A DNA stretch of 64,000 nucleotides from Desulfovibrio sp. (GTDB taxonomy: Bacteria; Desulfobacterota; Desulfovibrionia; Desulfovibrionales; Desulfovibrionaceae): positions 53,328-117,327 of the forward strand of contig JALHJW010000012.1 in NCBI GenBank assembly GCA_022839785.1. Direction: 5' to 3'. The first letter of the stretch is position 1, and every line of letters starts with the position of its first letter. Under the pieces are notes generated by a model, which was not told the origin of the DNA, made no database searches, and saw only the letters and a program-made list of their open reading frames with translations. Of this stretch, positions 31,487-38,686 are shown in pieces. Both the position numbers and the translations under genes were made by a program.

Positions 31487-31594
31487 TCAGCCTCGCTTGA
31501 CGTGGGGAGTGACGGGAGCGCCCTTGCCGATGGAGCGACCGGCGACGATGCCGGCCGCGCGGCCTAGGGCGTGGCTGGGGGCCGCGTGCGCCAT
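31487..31594 (-). CDS. 35-residue small basic protein leading the symporter operon
   Basis: A frame starting at ATG 31594 encodes MAHAAPSHALGRAAGIVAGR plus 15 more residues ending HVKRG. It has a perfect AGGAGG six bases upstream and ends one base before the DUF4212 ATG (TGA-C-ATG). The product is Ala/Gly-rich and basic with an amphipathic look. I recognise no family. The ideal ribosome-binding site and tight coupling argue for real translation; it may be a leader peptide or a tiny subunit. Confidence 0.6.
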   Translation of the reverse strand: MAHAAPSHALGRAAGIVAGRSIGKGAPVTPHVKRG

Positions 31595-31858
31595 GTCGAA
31601 CCTCCTGTGCGGTTGGGGGTGTCCGTGCCGTCCATGCCTCCCCACTATGCCCCGCGGCCCGAAGCCGCATTTTTTTTTCGGTGAACGGTTTGGCGGCTTT
31701 CCGGCGTCCCGGCCGCTCCGGGCCTCCTCCACCGGCCGTGCGGGCCGCGCCGTTCACACCGCGCCTGCACGCCGTTCACCCGCCGCCGCGCCGCTCCGTC
31801 CGCCGTTCACATTTGCGCCCGGGTCTGGTAGGGGGTCACGACGGCGGCGCATATTCCC

Positions 31859-32395
31859 ATGAACACCCTGGACTACATCTTCCTCGGCCTGCTCGGCCTG
31901 CTGACCCTGCGCGGCTTCATGCACGGCCTGGCGCGCGAGGCCACGGCCATCCTCGGCTTGGTGCTGGGCTTCTTCGCGGCCGGGCGCTTCAGCGGGGAGC
32001 TGACGCCGCTCCTGGCCGAGCGCCTGGGGCCGGGCGGCGTGGCCGAGACCGCGGCCTACCTGCTGGTCTTCGTGGGCGTCATGTTCGGCGTCTGGCTGGG
32101 CATGCGCCTGCTCTCGGGAATCTTCGCCCTGCCGGGCCTCACGGTCGTGGACCACGCCCTGGGAGGGCTGCTCGGCTTCTGCAAGGGCGGCCTGCTCTGC
32201 GCCGTGGTCGTCCTGACGCTGGCCACCTTCTTGCCCAAGGCGGGATGGCTCACCGGCTCCCAGCTCGCGCCCCAGGTCGCCAAGGTGGCGGTCCACCTGG
32301 CGGGCTTCCTGCCCGAGGAGATGCAGGACAGCCTGCGGCGGCACCAGAAATCCCTTGAGGACGTGCGCTTCCGCCTGCCCGGCCTCTCCCTCTGA
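31859..32395 (+). CDS. cvpA: CvpA family membrane protein
   Basis: The 178-residue protein starts MNTLDYIFLGLLGLLTLRGF and has four membrane segments with a conserved central VVDHALGGLLGFCKG motif, as in CvpA (colicin V production) proteins. CvpA is an inner-membrane protein linked to envelope homeostasis; its mechanism is unsettled. It lies 54 bases upstream of mazG on the same strand. No strong ribosome-binding site precedes the ATG. Confidence 0.9.
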   Translation: MNTLDYIFLGLLGLLTLRGFMHGLAREATAILGLVLGFFAAGRFSGELTPLLAERLGPGGVAETAAYLLVFVGVMFGVWLGMRLLSGIFALPGLTVVDHALGGLLGFCKGGLLCAVVVLTLATFLPKAGWLTGSQLAPQVAKVAVHLAGFLPEEMQDSLRRHQKSLEDVRFRLPGLSL

Positions 32396-32449
32396 CCCCA
32401 TCCCCCCGCCGCCCGGCCCAGGCCGGTTGCGGTGAAACCCGAGGACGCC

Positions 32450-33277
32450 ATGAACGACTCCGCCGCGCTCGACAGCCTGCTGCAGGTCATCCGCCGCCTG
32501 CTCGGCCCCGACGGCTGCCCCTGGGACAGGAAGCAGACCCCCCGGAGCCTCTGCGACTACGTCATCGAGGAGGCCTTCGAACTCGTGGAGGCCATCCGCG
32601 CGGAGAACCACGCCGAGACCCGCGAGGAGGTCGGCGACGTGCTCTTCCTGCTGCTCTTCATCTCCGAGCTGTCGGCCCGGGCCGGGCGCTTCACCCTGGC
32701 CGAGGCCCTGGAGGAGAGCGCGGCCAAGATGATCCGCCGCCACCCCCACGTCTTCGCCGACACCGCGATCTCCTGCCAGGAGGAGCTGCTGCGCAACTGG
32801 GAGCGCATCAAGCGCGGCGAGAAGAAGGACGACGAGGGGCGGCCCGCCGGGATCTTCGACTCCCTGCCGCGGGGCCTGCCGCCGCTGCTGCGCGCCTACC
32901 GCATCCACTCCAAGGCGGCGCGCGCGGGCTTCACCTGGGCCACCGACCAGGAGGCCAAGGCCCAGCTCGACGCCGAATGGGCCGAGCTTGAGGAGGCCCG
33001 CGCCGCGGGAGACCAGGCGCGCATCGAGGAGGAATTCGGCGACTGCCTCTTCACCCTGGTGGAATGGGGCCGCCGTCTGGGCGTCAAGGCCAACGCCGCC
33101 CTGGACCGCACCAACGCCCGCTTCCTCCTGCGCTTCGCCGCCATGGAGGAGATGGCCCGCGCGCAGGGCCGCGACCTCGCGGACATGGACCTCGCCGCGA
33201 TGGACGCCCTGTGGCGCGAGGCCAAGACGCGGCTGGCCCGCGCGGTTCCCGATATGGCCCCCGATATGGAAGAATAA
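32450..33277 (+). CDS. mazG: Nucleoside triphosphate pyrophosphohydrolase MazG
   Basis: The 275-residue protein contains two MazG domains. The first has CPWDRKQT and YVIEEAFELVEAI with the EExxE metal ligands, and EVGDVLFLLLF with the ExxD pair. The second begins near residue 160 and has the matching EEARAAG and EEFGDCLFTLVEW. It hydrolyses NTPs to NMP and pyrophosphate, cleaning the pool or moderating (p)ppGpp signalling. Length is like E. coli MazG. The ATG at 32450 has GAGGA four bases upstream; a GTG six codons earlier is possible. Confidence 0.95.
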   Translation: MNDSAALDSLLQVIRRLLGPDGCPWDRKQTPRSLCDYVIEEAFELVEAIRAENHAETREEVGDVLFLLLFISELSARAGRFTLAEALEESAAKMIRRHPHVFADTAISCQEELLRNWERIKRGEKKDDEGRPAGIFDSLPRGLPPLLRAYRIHSKAARAGFTWATDQEAKAQLDAEWAELEEARAAGDQARIEEEFGDCLFTLVEWGRRLGVKANAALDRTNARFLLRFAAMEEMARAQGRDLADMDLAAMDALWREAKTRLARAVPDMAPDMEE

Positions 33278-33356
33278 CGGCCGGGACGGCCGCCGGACCG
33301 CGCGGCGCTCCCCCTGCCCCTTTGCATGGCGCGCCGCGTCGGCGTATGCTCGCCGC

Positions 33357-33671
33357 ATGCGCATCCCGTCCCGTCCCCTGCTCCGGGCCATGCTCTTGGC
33401 CGTGCTCCTGGCGGCAGGCCCGGCCGCCGCGCCCGCCCTGGCCCAGCAGCGGGACACGGCGGACACGGACAAGGCCCCCTGGTTCGCCAAGGACTGCCTC
33501 GCGCCCTGCGCCAACCTCGCGCCCAAGCCCTGCCCGGACATCAACGACGACGTCTGCTTCAGCCGCTACCTCAAGGAGCAGCGCCGCCAGGACGCGTGCA
33601 TCCATGCCTGCGAGAAGGCCTTCTGGGGCAGCCATGACGCCGGGGGCTACCGGCAGTTCAAATACCGCTGA
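33357..33671 (+). CDS. Secreted six-cysteine hypothetical protein
   Basis: The 104-residue protein has a signal peptide (core LLRAMLLAVLLAAGPAAAPALA) and a short mature domain with six cysteines: C47-x3-C51, C59, C67 and C81-x3-C85. The twin CX3C spacing with helical stretches between would suit a disulfide-locked helical hairpin in the periplasm. No heme CXXCH motif is present. It follows mazG by 79 bases. The family is not recognised. A long frame starting upstream is only the same frame extended into mazG. Confidence 0.7.
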   Translation: MRIPSRPLLRAMLLAVLLAAGPAAAPALAQQRDTADTDKAPWFAKDCLAPCANLAPKPCPDINDDVCFSRYLKEQRRQDACIHACEKAFWGSHDAGGYRQFKYR

Positions 33672-33696
33672 CCTCCCTCCGCGCCCGTCATTCCCC

Positions 33697-33725
33697 TTGA
33701 CCGCGCAGACGTTTGCGGCTTGAAT
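33697..33725 (+). promoter_or_regulatory. Candidate sigma-70 promoter for hisC-cmk
   Basis: TTGACC (33697-33702), 17-base spacer, TTGAAT (33720-33725), about 30 bases before the hisC ATG at 33756. Confidence 0.5.
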
Positions 33726-33755
33726 GGGGCGCTTTTCGCGGGAGGAGGCAGACGC

Positions 33756-34874
33756 ATGAATCCGCTCTACGAGGTACGGCCCGAGGCCAGGGAATTCGAC
33801 GCTTACGTGCCCGGCCTGTCCATCGACGAAATCAGGCAGAAGTACGGCCTGGCCAACATCGTCAAGCTGGCCAGCAACGAGAACCCCCTGGGCATCTCGC
33901 CCATCGTGGAGAAGGTCCTGCGCGACCGCGCGACCGAAGCCTTCCGCTATCCGCGCTGGGGCAACCCGGAGCTGAACGCGCGCATCGCCGCGCACCTGGG
34001 CGTGCCCGCGGAGCAGATCCTGGCGGGCAACGGCTCGGACGAGATCATCGACCTGCTCGTGCGCATCAAGCCCCGGCCCGGCATCGACAACGTGGTCGCC
34101 TTCCGGCCCAGCTTCAGCATGTACGAGCTGTGCTCGCGCATGGCCGGGGTGGAATTCCGCCAGACGCCCCTGCGCGCGGACTTCTCCTTCCCCTTCGACG
34201 ACCTCATCGACACCTGCGACCAGAACACCGCCCTGGTCTTCGTCACCAGCCCGGACAACCCGAGCGGCTTCACGGTCACGGCGGACGAGCTGTGCGACCT
34301 GGCCGAGCGCCTGCCCGAGCGCGCCCTGCTGGTGGTGGACCAGGCCTACGTGGACTTCGCGGACGAGCCCGCGCGTCACGACATGATCCCGCGCCTGCCC
34401 CTGCACCCCAACGTGGCGGTGCTGCGCACCTTCTCCAAGGCCTACGGCCTGGCCGGCATCCGCCTGGGCTACGGCGTGCTGCCCCTGTGGCTGGCCGAGA
34501 TCATGCGCGCCTGCCAGATTCCCTTCTCGGTCAACATCCTGGCCGCGCACGCCGGCATCGCGGCCCTGGGCGACCGCGTCTTCGTGCAGGAAACCCTGCG
34601 CGTGGTGCGCGACGGCCGCGCCCGGCTGACCCGCGAGCTGACCGCGCTGGGTTGCGAGGTCGCGCCCTCCCAGGCCAACTTCCTGATGTTCAGGCCGCCC
34701 GCGGCCCGGACGGAGCTCGACGCGCGCGGCGTGTTCGAGGCGCTCCTGGAGCGCGGCGTGATCATCCGCCCCCTGGCCAGCTACGGCATGCCCGACCTGC
34801 TCCGGGTCAGCATCGGCACGCACAAGGAGAACGACATCTTCCTGCGCGCCCTGAAGGACGTGTTCCATGGCTGA
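33756..34874 (+). CDS. hisC: Histidinol-phosphate aminotransferase
   Basis: The 372-residue PLP enzyme shows KLASNENPLG near the start, GNGSDEIIDL, SPDNPSG, and the PLP-binding K228 in TFSKAYGLAGIRLGYG. HisC transaminates imidazole acetol-phosphate to histidinol phosphate in histidine synthesis. Related enzymes use other substrates, so function is by homology. GGAGGAGG lies about 7 bases before the ATG. It overlaps cmk by eight bases, and the pair probably form one operon from the promoter at 33697. Confidence 0.93.
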   Translation: MNPLYEVRPEAREFDAYVPGLSIDEIRQKYGLANIVKLASNENPLGISPIVEKVLRDRATEAFRYPRWGNPELNARIAAHLGVPAEQILAGNGSDEIIDLLVRIKPRPGIDNVVAFRPSFSMYELCSRMAGVEFRQTPLRADFSFPFDDLIDTCDQNTALVFVTSPDNPSGFTVTADELCDLAERLPERALLVVDQAYVDFADEPARHDMIPRLPLHPNVAVLRTFSKAYGLAGIRLGYGVLPLWLAEIMRACQIPFSVNILAAHAGIAALGDRVFVQETLRVVRDGRARLTRELTALGCEVAPSQANFLMFRPPAARTELDARGVFEALLERGVIIRPLASYGMPDLLRVSIGTHKENDIFLRALKDVFHG

Positions 34875-35562
34875 GACGGCCCGCCGCGTGATCACGCTGG
34901 ACGGCCCGGCGGGCGTGGGCAAGACCACCCTGGCCCGCCGCCTGGCCGCCGAACTCGGGCTGGCCTATCTGGACACCGGCGCCATGTTCCGGGCCGTGGC
35001 CCTGGCCCTGGGCGAAGAAGCCCCCGCCTGGCCGGACGAGCGGCTGGCCGAGGCCTGCCGCGCCTTCTCCTTCGCCCTGCGCGGCGCGGGCGCGGACACC
35101 GCGCTTCTGATGAACGGCCGGGGCATCGGCCCCGAGGTGCGCAGCGAACAGGTCGGCCTGATGGCCTCCAACCTGGCCACCAAACCCGTGGTGCGGGCGT
35201 TCCTGAAAAGCGCGCAGCAGACCCTGGGCCGCTCCGCCTCCCTGGTGGTGGAGGGCCGCGACATGGGCACCGCCGTCTTCCCGGACGCGGCCTGCAAGTT
35301 CTTCCTCGACGCCGCGCCCGAGGAGCGCGCCCGGAGGCGCGTGCTGCAACTGACGGAACAGGGCCAGGAGGCGGACTTCGAGGCCATCCTGGCGCAGATC
35401 AGGACGCGCGACGAGCAGGACCGCAACCGCGCCGCCGCCCCCCTCAGGCCCGCCGCCGACGCCATCCTCGTGGACACCACCAGCCTCGACATCGAGGGCG
35501 TCTTCGCCGAACTCCTGCGCGGCGTGCAGACGCGCTGCGGGGAGAGGGCCGAAGGCGCGTAA
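34867..35562 (+). CDS. cmk: Cytidylate kinase
   Basis: The 231-residue protein has P-loop GPAGVGKT at residues 13-20, YLDTGAMFRAVA after it, VVEGRDMGTAVFPDA near 130 and RDEQDRNRAAAPL near 185, all standard for CMP/dCMP kinase. It makes CDP and dCDP. It overlaps hisC by eight bases. The usual GAMYR is GAMFR here, a mild change. Confidence 0.95.
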   Translation: MAETARRVITLDGPAGVGKTTLARRLAAELGLAYLDTGAMFRAVALALGEEAPAWPDERLAEACRAFSFALRGAGADTALLMNGRGIGPEVRSEQVGLMASNLATKPVVRAFLKSAQQTLGRSASLVVEGRDMGTAVFPDAACKFFLDAAPEERARRRVLQLTEQGQEADFEAILAQIRTRDEQDRNRAAAPLRPAADAILVDTTSLDIEGVFAELLRGVQTRCGERAEGA

Positions 35563-35572
35563 GCTTCTGGGG

Positions 35573-35620
35573 GAGGCCCCCCCTTTTCCGCGAAACTTTT
35601 CCCGCGCTTCGCGGGGACCC
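35573..35620 (+). repeat. Degenerate repeat A tail after cmk
   Basis: CCGCGAAACTTTTCCCGCG followed by CTTCGCGG matches the tail of repeat A (AAAC..TTT then TCGCGCTTCGCGG) but lacks a full long hairpin. The 35563-35792 gap has no gene. Confidence 0.5.
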
Positions 35621-35755
35621 CGGGACTCCCCGGCTGCCCCCCCGCGTCATCTCCCGCGCCCAAAGCCGCCCGGTGCGCGCACGCGCGTCCGCCACCCCGC
35701 CGTCGGGGCCGGGCCGAACGCGGCGTACACGAGCCGGACGCGACGACAGGGGGTC

Positions 35756-35776
35756 GCACGGGGCCTTGGCCCGTGC
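35756..35776. repeat. B-like hairpin before the split Rad50 operon end
   Basis: GCACGGG (35756-35762) pairs with CCCGTGC (35770-35776) around GCCTTGG, resembling the core of repeat B (GGGGCCTTG). It lies 17 bases beyond the stop of the convergent ATPase-C gene and might also act as its terminator. Confidence 0.4.
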
Positions 35777-35792
35777 GCCAGCCGGTGTTCGC

Positions 35793-36512
35793 CTATTCTT
35801 CCACGGGATCGGGGAGCACGTCCCCGGACAGGACGTCCAGGGACGCGGGATCGGGCTCGTCCAGGGGGCGTTCGCGCAGGAGCTCCACGGCCACGCCGTG
35901 TTCGCGCGAGGGGGAAAGGCCCCAGACGCGGTCGGCCTTGAAGGCGAAGTGGTCGAGGCTGTGGTGGCTGATCACCAGCACCTGCAGCCCGAGCCTGCGG
36001 GAGACGGCCTTGATCACGGCCACCAGCTTGGAGACGAGTTCGGGCCTGAGCCAGCAGTCCTGCTCGTCCAGCACCAGGAAGGGGCGGTGGCGCTCGGGGT
36101 CGAGCTGGGCCAGGGCGATGAGCCGCAGCCCCACGGAAAGGATGTTGCAGACCGAGCCGCCCTGGCCCGTGAGCACGTCCTCGGTCTCCCCGTCCTGCTC
36201 GATCTCGAAGCGCACGTGCAGGCGGCCGCCGTGCAGGTCGCGCACGGCGCGCACGGTGCGCTCCTGGCCGAGGATCATGCGGATGGCCTCGGAGAGGGCG
36301 CCTTCGATCTCGGCCAGCAGCTCGCCGAACAGGGCCTGGGAGAGGTTCTCCAGCAGGGCCTCGGCGCGCGGGGCCAGCTCCAGGAACTCCCGCACCCCGG
36401 CCAGCTCCCGCCCGGCCTCCAGCCGCGCCTCGTGCCGGGCCTGGGCCAGCGCGTCGAGCCGGTCCAGACGGCGCGTGAGTTCGCGCGGGTCGGACAGCGC
36501 GGCCTGGGTCAC
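35793..36512 (-). CDS. Rad50/SbcC-like ATPase, separate C-terminal half
   Basis: The 239-residue protein begins with a helical stretch (about 10-80), then has an ABC signature-like GQGGSVCNILSVGLRL (116-131), Walker B PFLVLDEQD with D149/E150, and an H-loop VISHHS (180-185). These are the parts that form the C-terminal half of an SMC/Rad50 head, but there is no Walker A anywhere in it. The matching Walker A half is encoded at 38683-40050, first in the same operon. The start is GTG at 36512, overlapping the CAAX protease stop by four bases (GTGA). It should dimerise with the N-half to form a working head. The alternative is an unrelated ATPase remnant, but the intact motifs argue against decay. 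Confidence 0.8.
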   Translation of the reverse strand: MTQAALSDPRELTRRLDRLDALAQARHEARLEAGRELAGVREFLELAPRAEALLENLSQALFGELLAEIEGALSEAIRMILGQERTVRAVRDLHGGRLHVRFEIEQDGETEDVLTGQGGSVCNILSVGLRLIALAQLDPERHRPFLVLDEQDCWLRPELVSKLVAVIKAVSRRLGLQVLVISHHSLDHFAFKADRVWGLSPSREHGVAVELLRERPLDEPDPASLDVLSGDVLPDPVEE

Positions 36513-37384
36513 GGCGTCTCCCGGGCGGCCGCGTCCAGGCGGCCGGTGCGCACGAGGAAGAGGGCCAGCCCGCCCAGCGGCAGCAGGCCCAGCCAGCCGA
36601 GATAGGCCACGCTCACGCTGGGCTCCCCGCCCAGGGCGAGCAGGACGATGGACGCGCCCATGGTGTTGGTGGCCGAATGGGCCAGGCAGGCGGCCCAGAT
36701 CGACCCGGCGCGGCCCTGCAGCCAGGCGAAGATGATGGACAGGCTGACGAGCGACAGGGTGAAGACGATCTGCCCCTCCACCGGATGGCCGGGGAAGTTG
36801 TAGCCGCGCAGGTTGAGCGGCAGGTGCCAGAAGGACCAAAGCGCGCCGGTGAGGACCGCGGCCAGGAGCGGGCGGCCGGGCGCGATGCGGCGCTGCAGCC
36901 AGCCGCGCCAGCCGAACTCCTCGCCGAAGAGCACGGCCGCGCCGAACAGGCTGGAGACGGCCATGCCCAGCAGCGCCTGGCCGCCCGCGCCGCCGACCAT
37001 GGCGGCGGAATCGGGCCGCTTGGCGGCCAGCCGGACGAGGCCGGAGGCCAGGGACCAGTCCGGCTCGGCCAGGCCGAGCTGCTGCCCCAGCCAGAGCACG
37101 AGCACGGCCACGGGCAGCGGCATGAGCCAGGCCGCGAGGTAGAAGCGCCAGCCGCGCAGCAGCCGGGGCCGCAGCCCGGCGTCGGCAAAGCCCTCGCCCG
37201 TGACCGAGAGGCGCATGATCAGCGCGGCCACGGCCGGGCCGAAGGAGGCGAAGAGGAAGAAGAACAGGGCGTCGTGGTCGCCGGGGTTCCAGCCGCGCGC
37301 GGCCAGGACCTCCCAGACCGTCCAGGAGAGGCCGTAGGCGATGGCCAGGAAGGGCAGGATCCCGCGGGGCAGGCGCAGCGGCAT
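36509..37384 (-). CDS. CPBP/CAAX-type intramembrane metalloprotease
   Basis: The 291-residue membrane protein has about eight hydrophobic segments and the three CPBP motifs: E155/E156 with R160 in FGEEFGWRGW, H187 in WSFWHLP, and H236/N240 in HSATN. These form the metal-dependent active site of type II CAAX and bacteriocin-processing or immunity proteases. It lies inside a Rad50-Mre11-like operon, overlapping the coiled-coil gene by one base and the ATPase-C gene by four. Such a protease is unexpected beside DNA repair genes. It may tether, process or regulate the complex at the membrane, or be a passenger (inference). Confidence 0.9.
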   Translation of the reverse strand: MPLRLPRGILPFLAIAYGLSWTVWEVLAARGWNPGDHDALFFFLFASFGPAVAALIMRLSVTGEGFADAGLRPRLLRGWRFYLAAWLMPLPVAVLVLWLGQQLGLAEPDWSLASGLVRLAAKRPDSAAMVGGAGGQALLGMAVSSLFGAAVLFGEEFGWRGWLQRRIAPGRPLLAAVLTGALWSFWHLPLNLRGYNFPGHPVEGQIVFTLSLVSLSIIFAWLQGRAGSIWAACLAHSATNTMGASIVLLALGGEPSVSVAYLGWLGLLPLGGLALFLVRTGRLDAAARETP

Positions 37385-37746
37385 CAGCCCTCCCCCGCCT
37401 GGGCCGCGCCGCTTCCGGCCGCGGCCTCGGCCTGGCCCAGGGCGGCGCGCACCGACTCCACATGCGCCCGGTATTCGGCCACCAGCCGGGCGTTGGCCTC
37501 GCGCCGCTCGGCCAGCAGCCGCTGCAACTCGGCCGGATCGGCCGTGCCGTACTCGGCCTGGGCGCGGGCTTCGAGGTCGGCGAGTTGGCCTTCCAGGTTC
37601 TTCAGGTTCTGCTCGGTGCGCACGCGGTCCTCGCGCAGCCGCTCGTATTCGGCCTTCAGGGCCTGCAGCTCGCGCTCGACCCGGCTGTCGTGCGCGCTCC
37701 CGGCGTCGTGTCCCGCCGTGTGGTCATGCGTCGTTTTGGCTGTCAT
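37384..37746 (-). CDS. Small coiled-coil protein in the split Rad50 operon
   Basis: The 120-residue protein has a His/Thr-rich start (about 1-20), then heptad-like charged and Leu pattern to about residue 105 (ALKAEYERLREDRVRTEQNL and LQRLLAERREANARLVAEY), with no cysteine. It could be the descending coiled-coil strand missing from the split ATPase halves, though it is shorter than the ascending coil. It overlaps the nuclease gene by 23 bases and the protease by one. No family recognised. Confidence 0.75.
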   Translation of the reverse strand: MTAKTTHDHTAGHDAGSAHDSRVERELQALKAEYERLREDRVRTEQNLKNLEGQLADLEARAQAEYGTADPAELQRLLAERREANARLVAEYRAHVESVRAALGQAEAAAGSGAAQAGEG

Positions 37747-38686
37747 GGGCCACGACCTCCTCGTACAGTTCCCAGACCAGGGCCGATTCGGGCAGGTCCG
37801 GGTTCAGGTTTGCGGACAGAAATTCGCGCAGTCCCGCGCCCTCGGCCGTGCGCCGCCAGGCCAGCCGCTCCAGCCCCTGCAGGAAGGCGGCGGCGTGGGC
37901 GGCCACGGGCGGCCCCTCGGCGGGCAGCTCCTGGTCGGGAAAGACCTCGGCGAAGGGCAGGAAGGGCACGGGCAGCAGTTCAAGCTCGGCGCAGCCGGGC
38001 CGCCAGATGGAGGCGGCCGGGACCCGCTCCTTGCTCCTGCGGTTGAAGTTGAGCCGGGTGACGTTGCCGGGGTTGGCCCAGCGCGTTCCCCCGCGCCGCA
38101 CCGTGGGCTGGGGGCGGTGGATGTGGCCGTTGATCACCCAGTCCACGCCCGGAATCTCGCGCGGCGCGATCTGGCGATCCTGGAAGTCCGGAAAGCCGAT
38201 GTTGTGGTGGCTGAGCCAGACCACCTCCTCGTCCCGCGACCTCTCGAAGAGGCGCGGCAGGGGCGCTCCGTCCGGCGAGGCGCAGACCAGGACGCGGCCG
38301 GCGGGGCCGTCCAGGCGGAAGACCGGTCCGGCCTCGGCGATCAGGCGCACGGCCCCGGCGGCGCGCAGCACGGCCACGGAGCAGTCGTCCGTGAGCCGGG
38401 CCTGGTACTTGTCGTGGTTGCCCACGAGCACGAAGGGCCGGTGCGGCGCGAACAGCCCGATGAGCGCCACGAGCAGGGAGTTGGGGTTGTCGCGCGGCCA
38501 GTGGAAGAGGTCGCCCAGGAGCACGGGCGCGAGATGCTCCTCCGCGGCCGCCTTGAGGCAGAAGCGCAGCTTGTCCAGAATCTGCTCCTGGTAGCCGGGC
38601 AGGCGCTGGCCCGGCGGCGTCCCGGCCACGTGCGGGTCCGGGATCAGGAGCAGGCCGCGCGCCGCGATGACCGGGACCGCGCTCAT
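37724..38686 (-). CDS. SbcD/Mre11-like metallophosphoesterase nuclease
   Basis: The 320-residue protein has the Mre11-type motifs: D17-x-H19 in LLLIPDPHV, D59 in LLGDLFHW, N90-H91-D92 in LVGNHDKY, SHHNIGFP, and GHIHRPQP near residue 170, all di-metal ligands. It would be the nuclease partner of the Rad50-like ATPase halves, acting on DNA ends. The C-terminal 80 residues are a separate segment that may bind the ATPase coil base. ATGA overlap with the upstream N-half gene fixes the start at 38686. Confidence 0.88.
   Translation of the reverse strand: MSAVPVIAARGLLLIPDPHVAGTPPGQRLPGYQEQILDKLRFCLKAAAEEHLAPVLLGDLFHWPRDNPNSLLVALIGLFAPHRPFVLVGNHDKYQARLTDDCSVAVLRAAGAVRLIAEAGPVFRLDGPAGRVLVCASPDGAPLPRLFERSRDEEVVWLSHHNIGFPDFQDRQIAPREIPGVDWVINGHIHRPQPTVRRGGTRWANPGNVTRLNFNRRSKERVPAASIWRPGCAELELLPVPFLPFAEVFPDQELPAEGPPVAAHAAAFLQGLERLAWRRTAEGAGLREFLSANLNPDLPESALVWELYEEVVAHDSQNDA

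Noticed and set aside
29368..31500. 710-codon plus-strand frame opposite the symporter
   Set aside because: His/Gly/Asp-rich shadow with no recognisable fold; the minus strand encodes SSS and DUF4212 proteins with good starts.
32432..32449. GTG start for mazG
   Set aside because: The ATG at 32450 has a better placed GAGGA and gives the usual N-terminus.
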